Below, one piece after another: positions 35,415 through 48,008 of a stretch of 64,000 nucleotides of DNA. The stretch covers positions 1 through 64,000 of the forward strand of contig JAULBX010022075.1 of assembly GCA_032358255.1 (NCBI GenBank). Reading direction: 5' to 3'. Each line of letters begins with the position of its first letter. The stretch's first letter is position 1. The notes under the pieces are model-generated. The model was given only the letters and a program-made list of their open reading frames with translations, searched no databases and had not been told where the DNA came from. The DNA is from Heterotrichella gracilis. Taxonomy: Eukaryota; Sar; Xanthophyceae; Tribonematales; Xanthonemataceae. A program made the position numbers and the translations under genes.

Positions 35415-38400
35415 ATGATGCTGGCTCAGCGTGACAACTTCCACCAACATCACTGGCCCAACACTTTTCACCACGACACTAACCCAATGGGAGAATACGT
35501 GTCGTTTCTGGCGGAGTATATGGAGACTCTGGGTGACCTCACCTTCAACTCCAAGGCCATCATTAACCTGCTGACCCAGCTGGCGGAAGAGACCCCAGGT
35601 GCTGCCTCAGGCATCTCTGCTGCTGTGGAGAAGAGGATCCGTGAGGTATGCATTACTTACCTCTGTTATCACCCTCCTCTCAATACATGTGCACGGTTTA
35701 TCGTGGTTTTCCCACCAGCTTATCGCACGGGGATCACAGTGCTTGGTTGGTGACCTCTGTGGTGGTGTTGCAGGCACGACCAGAGCACAAGCTGCCAGCA
35801 GTCTACGTCCTGGACAGCATTGTGAAGAACGCAAAGCAGCCTTACATCCAACTATTCACCAACAACTTACCAGAGGTTTGGGACTGCTTTTGCTCCTTGT
35901 TTTCTGCTGTTGCATGTCAGCTTGCTGCTGGACCCAAGTGAAGGTTTCCAGTCTTCCTGAGAAATGGGTGGTTTTTTTGCAGGTATTCTTCACAGTCTGG
36001 GATGCCCTGCCTGACAAGCGGCAAAGCCTGGAGAAGCTTTTCAAGACCTGGGTGCAGATCTTTCCAGTGGCGGTGCTATCAGTGATTGCAAACCGGCTGC
36101 CCCAGCTGCAGAGCCACTTGCCCTTTGCACAGCAGGCGCCTCCGACCTATGCCCAGCCATCATATGCAGCTGTTGAGGACCCCAGGCTTCGTGCTGGGTT
36201 GCCCTATGCCACCGCCTCGACCCAATATTATGGTGGTCCAGCTCAAATGGGATACCAGACAGTCCAGCCTGCGATGCAGCACGTCCCCACAGTGCTCATC
36301 ATGCCCCACCCGCAAGCCCAAGTTCCTGTCAGCCAACCACTCCCAGACCTGTTGTCGTTCCTCCAGTCCGGCGCCCTATCTTCTTTCCTTCCAGCAACAC
36401 AGGCCCTCCCTCCCCCGCCGCCAAGGAGGCCCACCAATGCGATGCAACCACCCCCGCCGCCAGTGCCTGGCGGCGGCACATTGCCAGTGGGAGGCACAGA
36501 TTTCAAAGACAGCATAAAGGTACTGTTATTGGTATGCGTATCCAGCCGGTCAGCACAGCATGCTTGCATTCTGTCACCGTCATCACACTTCCCTGCCATT
36601 GTACCTGCGTGTCCACGTGTCTATTTGCACACCATGCCCTGCACACAAAGCAACTTGCACCAGCCATTGTGGTATGGACTATTATGTTGCTTTCATGCCT
36701 GTGCATTCAGTGCAGCGAAGAATGGAAGTTTGCTGTGAAGCAGCGTACACTCTTGTGCTTTGCTGTTCGTGTGGCTTGTCAACTGGCAAATGGCCACACA
36801 GCTGTGCAGCGCTGCTGCTTTGTAAGATATCCACTTGCATGTGCATATGTGTCTAACAAATCGGTGGATGGGTGATGTGCAAACTGCAGCCTGCGCCTTG
36901 GCATAGGGCCAGTGAAACGCTGTGGGTGTGCTTCCGGCAAGGGCCGCGGACTTGTGGATGAGACACAAATGCTGCATATAGCGGCTGTATTCCATGTCCT
37001 AATATGTAGGGAGAGGATGTTGTGTTAGCGCTTTTTATTGCTTGTCGTTGGTACGATGTGCCTAGGAGTCCACTATGGTTGAATCGCGATTTATGTGCAG
37101 CTTCAGGACATTACTAACTTCAACCAGTAAGGTTGGCGTGAGACGTGGTACGCTGCGGCTAAAATTGCAATACTGTTGAAAAGGACGTATCGGATTAACG
37201 GCGTACCGCCAAATTTTGATAGTGTTTGTGGACAGCCCATGTGGCGGAAAACAGTAGCTGTTCGTCACCCTGCCATGTGGAGTTCGAATCATGTTCGGCG
37301 TCAGTTAGAGAGCGGTTGAAGCTGCACCCAGTTGGGTTAGGGATCCATGAGCCTTCCCAGCGCAGTTACGAATTATTTATTTGGAATATATATAGGGACT
37401 TCATCCTCGATCTGATTGGATCAGGTGACATGTAATGCATTTGCACAGCGGAGGCATCAGCCATGCAGATCTCGTTTTTAAAATTGAGCTGCTGAGAGAT
37501 TCGAGATTGCACTAGCCGACGATCAGACATAAGATTTCCAGAGTCCGGAATCAACGTATAAGGCGGATTAGGTCTATCACCCAGTGGGCCCAACATGCAG
37601 GTCTGCACATATGGGTTGTCACCACGGTCATGGAGCAGGAAAGACTGCATGCATGGGCCCTGCACATGCCAGGGTCCATCGTGCGCCGCCCTCACTGCAC
37701 TCACTAACCATGCCTGTCCCCGCTTGCCCAGGCCGACAGCCACGCCGCCAAGTCCCTGCTGCTCCAGAAGAGCAAGCAGACGCGCAGCAAGCACCTGGAC
37801 CTGATGTACCAGCACCGCAAGAGGATCACGTCTGCCACGCAGTCCTCGCGCATGTGGTATGCCAAGTTGGACGACTGGATGGCGGGCACAGCGCCTGATG
37901 TGGATGCTGCGCCTGCGTTCTTTGAGCAGGAGGTGGGTACCCACTACCTGTTAATCTGACATGTGCAGGCCGTTAACTCAGCACTTGCATGCATATGCGG
38001 CGGGCGTGTGACCTGTTTGTGCCCCTGAAATTCATTAATTAACTACCCAAATGGTGCCTTGCAAGTCGTCCCCTACATGCACATCTTGCACTGCGCATGC
38101 CTCCTCCAATTCTCCTAAACTAACATGCCAATGCGCCTTGTCTCAGCGGCTCGTTCTATACCTCAATGGGCACAGCCCTCAATTGACGCTTCCGTTCCAT
38201 GTGCGCTCAGGAGGCGCAGCCGGAGGTGGTTGAGGTGTTCAGCGAGCCGGCGGATGACGTGCACACGCACTGCGCTCTGTCTGGCGAGCGGTTTGAGAGC
38301 TACTGGGACGAGGGGCACCAGGAGTGGCGGTACAGGGATGCCAAGCGGCTGACTGGGGAGGAGGCAGACAGGTGGGTGGTGTGGGGTGGGCGTGATGGCG

Positions 38401-38928
38401 TGGTAATGGGGGAGCTGGTGTATCTGCTGCAGTACATACATTGGGGCTGGTGCGTGGGCGGAGGGCAGCCTGTTTGCCCACAATGCGCTTTGCAGTTGGG
38501 GTGGTGGTTTGGAGTGGGTTGAGGTGCACAATTGTCCCTACATTGCGCAGGTATGCGCAGTACGCGCCAGCTGCCTGTGTCAATGCAATTGAATGGGTAC
38601 ACTTCCTGCTGCCCAGAGTAATTATATGGATTGCAATTGCAGGTATGGGGTTCCCAGCGGGTCCCTGGTACTGGCCAGCTGCCTGTCCAACACCCAGCCA
38701 ATGGATGATGTCCAAGTGGAGGAAGCAGAGGAGGCTGAATTGGCAGTGGATACCGCTGATGTGGAAGCTGACCTGGCGGCTGCTGTGGCTGCCGCAGCCG
38801 CAGAGGAGGTGGGCGTTGGTGGGGATGCGGCTGGGGTCAAACGTGGGCCGGAGGAAATCGCCCAAGGGGTGAAGGTGGAGGATGGGGTGGGGGAGTTGGA
38901 GGCCAAGCGGCAGAAGGTGGATGGGTAG
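35415..38928 (+). CDS. PCF11-like pre-mRNA cleavage factor with CID
   Basis: Exons 35415-35645, 35774-35875, 35983-36519, 37732-37932, 38211-38371 and 38643-38928 join in phase to about 505 aa. The N-terminus is a CTD-interacting domain, which binds phosphorylated RNA polymerase II tails: LTFNSKAIINLLTQLAEE, then HKLPAVYVLDSIVKNAKQPY and VWDALPDKRQSLEKLFKTW. The middle is Pro/Gln-rich with PPPPP runs. The C-terminal part has the PCF11 zinc-finger-like signature CALSGERFESYWDEGHQEW with YRDAKRL, then an acidic Ala/Glu stretch and an NLS-like KRQKVDG end. It should act in cleavage and polyadenylation and in transcription termination. It is shorter than plant PCFS4 (about 800 aa). Start uncertain: ATGs at 35415, 35418 and 35487 are all in frame. 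Confidence 0.88.
38540..38695 (+). repeat. Echo of the PCF11-like exon 6 acceptor and start
   Basis: GCAGGTATG with downstream GCCAGCTGCCTGT occurs near 38547-38576 and again at the true acceptor, 38639-38688, about 92 bp on. The upstream copy lies in the intron and keeps an AG. Confidence 0.6.
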
Positions 38929-40036
38929 GGTTTGGGCGCAGGGTTCCCGGGGGTAAGGGGTGCCGTGATTCTAGTAGTGTATGTGGTGCAGGTGTTGTTG
39001 GCATTTTATAACAGTGAAATCAAGTTTTGATAGGGTGTAGTGCCTCCGGCCGCTGCTTGAGGCACTGGGAATAGGCAGGTAATCTTTTGTAGAATACAGT
39101 ATTATTATGGATGGCCTTCGGTTTCCTAAGCTCCAAGATTTTCCAGAATATAACGAGGAGACTGTGTGGGGTGGAGTGAGTGCTGGGTGGGGCTGCAAAC
39201 CATGTTTATCCCCATATTAGGGAATAAGGGACTTGCTGTCCTTTTAGCTGCAGCATTCACAAGAACAATTGGCAATACTTGCAACCCTGGCAGTATGAGG
39301 CAGAGTGTTGTTTTCAAGGGCACTCTCAAGTAGGTTTCCCACTGTGGTTGAAAAGAAAAGTATGAAGTGACAGCCTTTTATACTGCCTAATCCTGGTGTC
39401 GGCTTTATTGAAGACCACCCCGACGCTGTAACAATGGCAGAACATCTTGATGTGACATCGGTTGGAATCTATGTCTGGAAACATGGCGCAACCCAGGTGC
39501 AGGTTGTGGGGGACCCCGGAAAGGTGTATTGGACTTGTATTGTATATTGTCTCACCGTCATGGATGCGGAGAAGGCTGCCAAGTGTAGTGCAGCGCCTGC
39601 TTGTGACGTTGTGGGCATGTGGTGCACCGCGACAGCCTGTGTAATGACTGAGATCATCAACACGCCTGACCAAAAATAGTATTTGTGCGAGTTTCAAATG
39701 GTTTTGCATGTCGTGGGCGTGGGGTACCCGGTTACTGTACGGGCACAGTCTGCAAGTTCTGATGGCAGGTGGTCCCCATTCATCCACTTCAAGTTTAGGG
39801 TGCAGACGAAACCCTAAACGACTGAAAACACAATAGTGGAACATGCGGTCCAGACCTGTTGTTTATTGCAAAGGTGACCGTAAACCTTGCTGTTCAGGCA
39901 GTGCCTTTCTTGGTTGTTCTGCAAATTGTTGGAGCGAGCTCACTTGAGATGCCATGGGCAGCTAAAAGTGTGTTTCGACATTGGCAGATTGGACTGCAGC
40001 ATTCTCTTGTCTAGCACGAACTTGTTAACAGAGAGG
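38929..40036. other. Intergenic, no gene seen
   Basis: About 1.1 kb between two plus-strand genes. No exon is supported on either strand. Confidence 0.45.
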
Positions 40037-43000
40037 ATGGACCGCACCAAACGGTCGAAAAGGGAGCACCGCTCTATCGACTATGTCAAGTTGGCAGGCC
40101 AGGGAGCTTTTTCGGAGCTCTCAGATGGTGAGTGGATGGGGCTGCAGCAAATGTGGATCTATTCCACTCTGCTTTACTTTGGAACTTAGATTCTGTTTTG
40201 AAGCAGCAACACAAGTTGTGTTGTTGTCTAGCCCTGCCCAGACCTCGCATTCGTCACGCAGTTCATGCATCAATATGCATGCATGTTGCAGCCTCAGCCT
40301 GGTTCCTTGGGCCCCCTGTGAGCCCTTCACGATGCTTCTGGTCACTCATGGTTGCCATAAAATTCCCGAAGTCCCGATGGAACGCTCACCTCGCCCATTC
40401 CTTTGGTTGCAGATGGGGTAGGGTTTGACTTCAGCCAGCTAAACCCTCAGCTGCTAGACCTGCACGCAACCACCCGCCGCAAACCCAAAACCCTGCCGCC
40501 CGAAACCCTCACCGCCGCTTGGCTTCAAGAGACCGGGTTTCAGCAACCGGTGGTGGTCAAGGGAGGCGGGGACCCTACTGTGCCTGCAGCGCTGGGGTTG
40601 GGTCTGCCTGAGAGGGCACAGCTCCTTGCAGAGGGTGTGGCCAAGCTACTGGGCCCTGAGTACGAGGTAGGGGCGCGCACTGCGTGTTGGATTGTTGGTC
40701 AGATAGCATCGTCTTTGCTGCCCAAGGTTTAGGGTTAAATTTGGGGTTTAGGAGGTCCCGGGCTGGTGGCCAGAGGTTTGGTCAGAGGTTGTGAACAACG
40801 TGTACTTGGTGTCTATGGTTAAGGGTACATGTAGGCGGCACGTAGGAGGTCCCTGGTCCTATCTGTGTTGTCGAGGCATGTGGTGGCCACTTAGGTTTCT
40901 CCGTTGCCTACCAACGTTTCCCATAATGTCACAGGTGAATACCCTTGACAGCAGCAGCCAGCACCAGGGCCCCAAGTGGACCCTGCACCAGTGGCAGCTG
41001 TACTGCGAGGCCCGCAAGGTATGCCCTAAACCCTTACCCAGGGTCTTGAACAGTACCACCCAATGCATTTGCAGATTGAACCACAGCTGTGTGCCCATGC
41101 CAGTGGCATTAAAAGAATGCCTTGCTACGATTAGGGTCATATGTACAGACCCTTAAGTTGTGCCTCGCTTCCGAAAAAGCTGTGCATCAGCGAGTTGGTA
41201 CAGCGTGCTAGGGGATAAGTGCGCATATTTCGCATCCTGTGGGGACTGAAACATGGCTGGAAAGCACGCATGCACTCTCGTATTCATGGGTGGTGGCTGT
41301 GGGCATGCAGGCTGTGGGTGGTGGGCCTCAAGGTGAGACCAGCAAGCGCAGGCGCAAGGAATCCCTGGAGGATGAGGCGGATAGCAGGCAGGTGGCAAAC
41401 AGGTGCGTTGTTAACCCTAAACCCTCAATCCTGCACAGGTGTGTGCTGCCGAGATGGTCAATATCGCCACAGTCATGGTCATGATCACAATATTAATTAT
41501 TACCCTCAGACACCATGTGGGGAGTGCCACCAAAGTAATCATTGCCGCATCACAATCATGTTCACACCATCGGAAGCCACCCCACCCCCTGCAGGGCCAA
41601 AGCCACAGCCTTCCCCTCCCAGCCCATTGGCATGCTGGTACCTAACCAATGTACTGCTAAAGCCCGAAAACCCTACACCACCCACCCCCCTGCAGGGCCA
41701 AGGCCGCCGCCGCTGCACCTCAGCCTAAGGGGATCAGCGCTGAGTCTAGGAAGAGGCTGCTGGAGGTGATGCTGCCGCTGGCGGGCACGCCACTGGAGGT
41801 GGGGCAATGCAGGGAGCAGAAATGGGTTCATACTATACACGGGATCAATTATGGGATCATGAGGTCATACCATGCCAAGAATTGTGCATGGAATCATGTT
41901 TGGATCATGCGGTGCTTGGGATCAAAAGAAGCCGTGATTAAAAAAGGGGAATATAATGAAATAGAAGGGGAATCTCCTCTACAAAGGGTCATGCGATCAT
42001 ACCATGCCTAAGGGTCATGAGATCAGAGCATCGCTGGGATGGGATTGTACCTGGGATGATGTCTGGGATCAGGCATGAAGTGATACGATATTTGGGAACA
42101 AATGCCTGGGATTGTACTAGGGATGCTGAGACCCCCAATGCCTGCGGCGTGCAGGATGTGGTGATAGCACCATCGGTGGTTCGGGATTGCGACTTGGCCA
42201 CTATTGTGTGGCCGCCACCCCATGGGGATCCCCACCCCCACCCTCACCAGCCTGCACCCCCCACCAGCCCCCAGCCCAGCCGCCTCCAATCAGGAGGCAG
42301 CACACAGGCTGCGCCCCACAGCCAAACCTTTAAGGAGGGTTCCCCACCGGGCAGCCAGAACCAAGGGAAGGGTTTGCCGCTGCCAGGCAGCCAAACCCTT
42401 GCGGAGGGTTCAGCATTGGGCGTCCATGCCCTAGAGGAGGGTACGTCACCGCCACTGGGCAGCCTGGAGAAGGGGTTGCCACCAGGCACCAAAACCCTAG
42501 AAGAGGGTTCACCACCAGGCACCAAAACCCTTCAGGAGGGTTCGCCGCCAGGTGCCAAAACCCTTGAGGAGGCTTCCTCTCCACCCAGACAACCCCTAGA
42601 GAGGGGTTCGCCACCAGGCAGCCAAATCCTTGCCGAGGGTTCCTCTCCCCGCAGCCAAGCCCTAAAGGAGGGCTCTTCCTCACCCGCATCTGGCAGCGCC
42701 AGCAAGGGGGGCCAACCACAAAACATGGAGGGAGAGGAAGCCCATCAGCCTGACAGGCTGCCACTCGAGCGCCCACCCACCCAGCTGTACCTGGTGTGGA
42801 GCCAAGCTGGGTGCTACAGCGATTTCAGCATCGAGTTTGGCGGTGCAGCCGTTTGGTACCACGTGCTGAGCGGGAAAATGGTGCGGCTCCGCCTCCGACC
42901 TTGAACCCTAAACCCTAATCCTTAAACACCACGGCCTATTTTGCTGCTGCACCAGACATCCATCATTATCCTGTCTGCACGTGCAACATGGGAGATGTGA

Positions 43001-46000
43001 TGTTTGCAATTCCAAGAAACCCTAAACCCTAAACAGCCCACCTCCTACCACAGGTGTTTGCGCTGGTGCCCCCCTCCCCCTCCAATTTGGCCACATTTGC
43101 CACCTGGGCTGGGGGCCCCAAGCAGGGCGGGGTATTCCTCCCCTCGCACGTGCAAGGGGTGGTGACGGTGGAGGTGCGACAGGGAGACACGCTGTTCATT
43201 CCAGGTAAGGTCATTTAGTGAGACCTGATGTTGAACTGTTAGCACTGCCGTAGTCAGGCGCTGTTAGGTAGGGCAATAGGAGAAAGGGGTCTAGAGGGGA
43301 GACGCACTATACATTCAAGGTAGGTGGGCTGGCGGTACGATATTAATTAGAATGTGTCTGTTAACACCAATGGCTGTTTTGAACATCCTTTTGGTAACTT
43401 AACCCAATAGCAATGGGTGTCATCATTTGGAGGCTTGCCTTGTGCCCTGATACAGCATTTGCCCATGCACGACTGTGTGCCAGACTGTGAAATTGCTAAT
43501 GATGGTCACCCCCCATTAATTCCACCCCCTACCCCCTCCTTCTACAGGTGGCTGGGCGTACGCGAGCGCCTGCTCCGAGGCATGTGCGCTGGTGGGTGGT
43601 AACTTCCTGCACACCCAGGGCCTGGCGCCGGCGCTGGCGGTGTGGCGCCTGGAGGTGGGTACTGGTGGTGGTGGTGGTGGTGGTGATGCTGATGGTGGTG
43701 GTGGTGGTGGTGGTGGCCCTGCGCATGGTCACATGGCTCGTCACTCCTGCCTTGGCTGTATTTTTAACAATGCACCCGCCACCCGCCTTGGAACAAACAG
43801 CATAGGAGTATTTTATTTGTACTACTTTCGGATTTCCCCTTCAGATAGGATAGTTTCTTATTCCTTTTTTACATTAATCATTCGGGTGCGCACAGGACCA
43901 CCTGGGAGTGCGCCCCGCCTTCCGCCACCCCGCCTTCCGCCAAATCATGTGGCTGGCGGCCGCGCACATGCGGGGGCGCCTCGCTGACATGGCGCATATG
44001 GATGACCGCCACCTGGCGGAGGCAGTGGAGGAGCGCCAGGAGGCTAGGAGGCTGGTTGCTAGGGAGAGGGCAGTGGAGGTGAGTGGAGAGGATGATTGTG
44101 CTGGGTTTGGGTTTGGGCTGGTGCAGGGTTTGGCCGGGTTTGAGAATCTGGCGGGGTTAGAATTTGGCTGGTTCAAACTTGGCTGAGTGTAGGGTGGGGC
44201 TGAGGGTGCTGGCATATTGTGGGTTGTATCTGTTTGCACATGTGGCCCTGTCTAGTATAATGGGACAGCCCCTCGATGCATCAGGATTAAAGGTCTGAAA
44301 TTGCCTGTTTTTAGTAGGAGTTGACTAATCCTAGTCTCCCTTGTACACCCCACTCATCCACCCTGCCCTCCCGCAGGAGGCCGCTGCATTGGCTGCTGCC
44401 CCCGCCCCGCCGCCCCGCAAGGGGGGTGACACCAGGGGGGCAGGGCAACGGGGTGCAAGGGAGGACGACGAGGCAGGGCACCGGGCCAAACCCGTGCTCA
44501 AAGTGAAGCTTCCTCAGGGGCTGGAGGAGACACGTGAGTACAATTGCCAATCGCATTTGCAGGTCTATAACAGTCCGTGCCGCTATTTGCACTTAAATTG
44601 CATTGCTGGGATGCATTTGCCACCCGCTTGGCAAAACCACCGAACATAGTTGCAAACCCTAAACCCAGTGAAACTCTACAAATATGCGTCGTCGTCCCAA
44701 TCTTCACAGGTGTCCCCCGCCTCACCATCAGCCTGCCCCCCACCGCCAAGCGCCGCCGCAGCGCCCTGGCCCCCACACCCACCCCGGTCACCGATGAGAG
44801 CACTGGGGTGGCGCCCATCAGGCTGCGCATCAAGGGAGTGGCCGCAATGTACGTGTGGCTGAAGGAACAGGGACTAGCAAATCTCTTGCTGTTGGGATAG
44901 TAGGAATCCTGATTAAGCTCCTTGGAATATGAGTGATGTTGATGGATTTTGAGCTAGGGTTGATTCCATGCCATTCCAGCAGCGCCAGTTAGCGTTGCAC
45001 ATGCAGGCGCCAAGGCGTGGTATCCTGGCACTGTTTATACCAATTATACCGTTTGGACCATTTGTTGACCTTGCGCCATTCAAGGCCATGCTGGTTCAGG
45101 TCAGATTAGGTCAATGACAGTACTAATAACATTAGTTATCTCACTTTTATTCACTGGCAATAGCACTGGGGACATTAGTGAAAATCGAATAATAAATTAG
45201 CCACAATCCCTCCACCCACAGGCCCGCCCCCCCCCCCGTTAACCCCAGTGGCCGCCCCAAGCGCCTGGTCAAACGCCGCACCTTCAGCCCCTCCCCAAGC
45301 CCCTCAGAAAGCCCTCAAAGGGTTTCCAGCCCTGGCGACGAGGCTGAGCACTCTTGGAATGAGGGGAGCCCCGAGGATCCAGGTCAGTGCTTCCCACGTA
45401 CAAATAATGGTATATATTATTGATTCAGCAAAATTGGCGGTCAGTCTTGCACATGCGGCCCCAAGCAGTCCTGACCTGGCACTGTTCACAGTATCTATTG
45501 ATCCCGCATACATCTCCCTCCTTATCTCATGGCAACACCAAAATCAGGCAAACTATATGAACGTAAAGGGATTGTAGGTGCCTGTGTCGTTGAGAAACAC
45601 AAGAATTTGGGGACGAAAATGGCCAAACCACAGAAACTATGACATATTAACGGACTCCTGTGGCCCGGATTTATCGCTTGCAATGAACGGAAATTGTAAT
45701 CAGTGTAAACACTCCTCCAGGTGTCGCCGCATCAAGCCGCCCGGCTCGGAAACGCTTCGCCCCACGGGTGATGTACCAGAGCGATGGCGCGGGGATGCAT
45801 TTAGATGCTGGGGGGAGTGGGGAGGACGATGCGGTGTCGTCGTGCGGGGCGAGTGGTGGGAAGTGGAGTTGTGAAGGGCCAGGGGAAGAAGGGGATGCAG
45901 ATGGTACCAGGGGAGGAAATACAGGCGCCAGGCATGGGGAGGACAGCTTGGAACAGGCAGCATATGATCATTATCAGCATCATCATGACTCACAAGCCCT

Positions 46001-48008
46001 CCCCAAACCATGTGACAGCTCACAAGGAGCATCCCCCGGCCATGTGGCGCAGCCAGCGACAGCTCAGCGCCACTCGCACGCCACCCTGGGGCCATGTCAT
46101 CCGCCACAATCGGCCGCCGATCAGCCACGATCAGCTGCCAATCGGTTCCGGCATGTGGGGGGCGCCGTGCCAGCTCAGCACCATACGCACCACCCCACCA
46201 CCATCATCCCACAGGTGGATGGTGGGGCGCCGGAGGGGGCTGAGAGCAGTGGGGGCAGTGCCCCAGGCCCCGACTCCGACTCCCCCCTTGCGCATTGCTC
46301 AAACATTCCACCCCATGGGAATCCCCGGGAGGGGAGGTCGGTCCCAGGGGTGTCAGCTCAGCCGGAGGGCAGCGCGGGTGGGTCACATGGCGCCACATCG
46401 CCACCTGGCAGGCTGCCGGCGGATGCGGAAACCCTACCGAGTGCGGGGGATGCGGGTGGGGGTTCTGTGGGGGAGCAGCAGGCGGATAGCCGGGGGGGTG
46501 GGAGTGGGGGGGAGGCGCGGGCGGATGTGGGGGTGGGGGGCAGCGTGTTACCGGTGGGAAGCGCGTCCGGTGGGTCGGTGGGTAATGCCCAACTGGTGGG
46601 GGGTGGTGCCTATGGCGGGGTGGACAGCAGGGGTGCTGGTGCTGGTGCTGGTGTTTCCGGAAGGGTTGCCGGTGCTATCAAGGGGGAAGAGCAGGCGCAA
46701 TTGGCAGGGGAGGTTGAGGAGGGTGGGGCGGTGGCTGTTGAGCAAGGGGGGGAAACACCCGGTGTAGGGGAGCCCACAGGGGAGGAAATCACCCCCCACC
46801 AACCTGAGCACACGCCAACGCCAGGGGAGGAAATTGCCACCACAGCCAATGGGGGTGCAAATGCTTCCCTTGTGGCCAATGGGAAGGCGCCACCTGGTAC
46901 TGGTCCCCTCTCCAATTGGGAGCAGGAGGGTTTGACGGGGCTGGTGAATACCCTACAAGGGTGGCTGGACGAGGGAGGGGCCAGCGCACTGGAGCATGTG
47001 CCTCCAAGCATCGACGACCCGCAGGTACCAATTTTACCCTGCATACCCTCCCTAATCTGACCCTTGTTGATGAACCCGCCACCACGCTTAATGCTCAATT
47101 GTAACCCCATGGTTCTTGAAACCCTGCTGCATCTGCTCGTGCTCATGGCAGTCCAAACCCTGAAACCTGAAAATAAACCCCACACGTTTTAGCCTAGGGT
47201 GACCCTGAGGAGCAGCACATGGCAGCATATGCTTATACAACCCCTAAACCTGAATGGAAACCCTAAGACCCAAACCCTAAACCCTAAATCCCACGCCTGC
47301 AGACCCTGCTTGACGAGCTGCACATACTGATGGCAGCCATCGGCATCCCCACCACACCCACCACCACACCACCCGACTTTGGCTCAGTGCCGCCGGATGC
47401 GCTGCGCCCCCCCGCCCCCCGCCGCCCCCCACCCGTCAGTGCGGGATTCACCGACGAGGAATTTGACCTGCGGCAGGAGGAGGCCGGGGATTCCCTCCCT
47501 GAGCATTTCAGTGACTCCCTCCCCTTTGCGCGGGGCAAGCCAGGTGGGTGTGTGGTGTGTGGTGGGGAGGGGGCTGTGGTGCATGCAAGTTTTGTGTTTG
47601 TAAGGGTGAGTGGGAGGATGTCAGGGGGGTTACATTGCAACTTAGTGTCAGGCGGCTCCATCCCACAACGCCATCGGCATAGCACCCAAGCACTCCATTC
47701 AATTAAATATCTAGTTCTCTGTGGGGACCTCCCTTGCACCCCTGGGGTCCCATCAGCACAGCATCTTCACACAACCCACCTGGCGATATGTGGCCACCCC
47801 ACCCACCCCCCACCCCTTACCCACCTCCGCAGGCAGGGGAGGCGTATCACGGGAGGGGTATGAGGTAGCCCCCCCAAGCGCAGCCGCGAGGGCCCAGGGG
47901 GCAACACCTGGCGGTTTAGGAGGGGGCGCAAAGAGAGGGGCAGCTGGTGCAAAGAAGCAGGGTGGGAGTGTGAGGGATCGCCTGCTGAAGAAGCTTAAGC
48001 TCCGCTAG
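40037..48008 (+). CDS. KDM2/7-type JmjC protein, apparently without iron ligands
   Basis: Fifteen exons join in phase to 1322 aa: 40037-40127, 40413-40666, 40935-41018, 41311-41402, 41696-41798, 42155-42880, 43054-43204, 43548-43654, 43896-44078, 44377-44533, 44710-44848, 45222-45382, 45721-47024, 47303-47543, 47833-48008. The layout follows KDM2/PHF8 histone demethylases: SIDYVKL near the start, VNTLDSSSQ then WTLHQWQLYCEA, then GCYSDFSIEFGGAAVWYHVL, GKM|VFALVPPSPSNLATF, GGVFLPSHVQG, GDTLFIPGGWAYA and GGNFLHTQGL. In active members the metal site reads DFHxDFGG and SGWIHA. Here the H is Ser433, the D is Glu435 and the second H is Tyr505, so demethylation is unlikely. A repeat-rich loop interrupts the domain. 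The long C-terminal half is Gly/Pro/Ser-rich and ends RDRLLKKLKLR. Probably a nuclear scaffold or reader. Confidence 0.85.
41580..41720 (+). repeat. Echo of JmjC-gene exon 5 acceptor
   Basis: CCCCTGCAGGGCCAA at about 41586 recurs at the true acceptor near 41687, about 101 bp on. Both are followed by an A/G-GCC-C-CC..-CCTC stretch. Confidence 0.65.
41835..42120 (+). repeat. GGGATCATG-rich diverged tandem repeats in intron
   Basis: Words such as GGGATCATGAGGTCATACCA and GGTCATGCGATCATACCATG recur about 135 bp apart, with many GGGAT/GATCA variants between. They fill most of the intron before exon 6. Confidence 0.65.
42320..42700 (+). repeat. Coding minisatellite inside the JmjC domain
   Basis: About eleven units of roughly 11 codons (consensus SQTLEEGSPPG) within exon 6, at about residues 264-390. 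At DNA level most units pair AAACCCT or AAACCCTAGA with GAGGGTTC, so each could form a short AACCCT/AGGGTT hairpin related to the telomere-like motif seen in nearby introns. The frame is kept throughout. Confidence 0.85.
43655..43722 (+). repeat. GGT microsatellite directly after a splice donor
   Basis: A run of GGT triplets, interrupted once by GATGCTGAT, begins within 15 bases of the exon 8 donor. Confidence 0.9.

Noticed and set aside
45805-46767. 320-aa plus-strand frame overlapping the large JmjC exon
   Set aside because: It is the +1 shadow of exon 13, whose own frame continues in phase with both neighbours.
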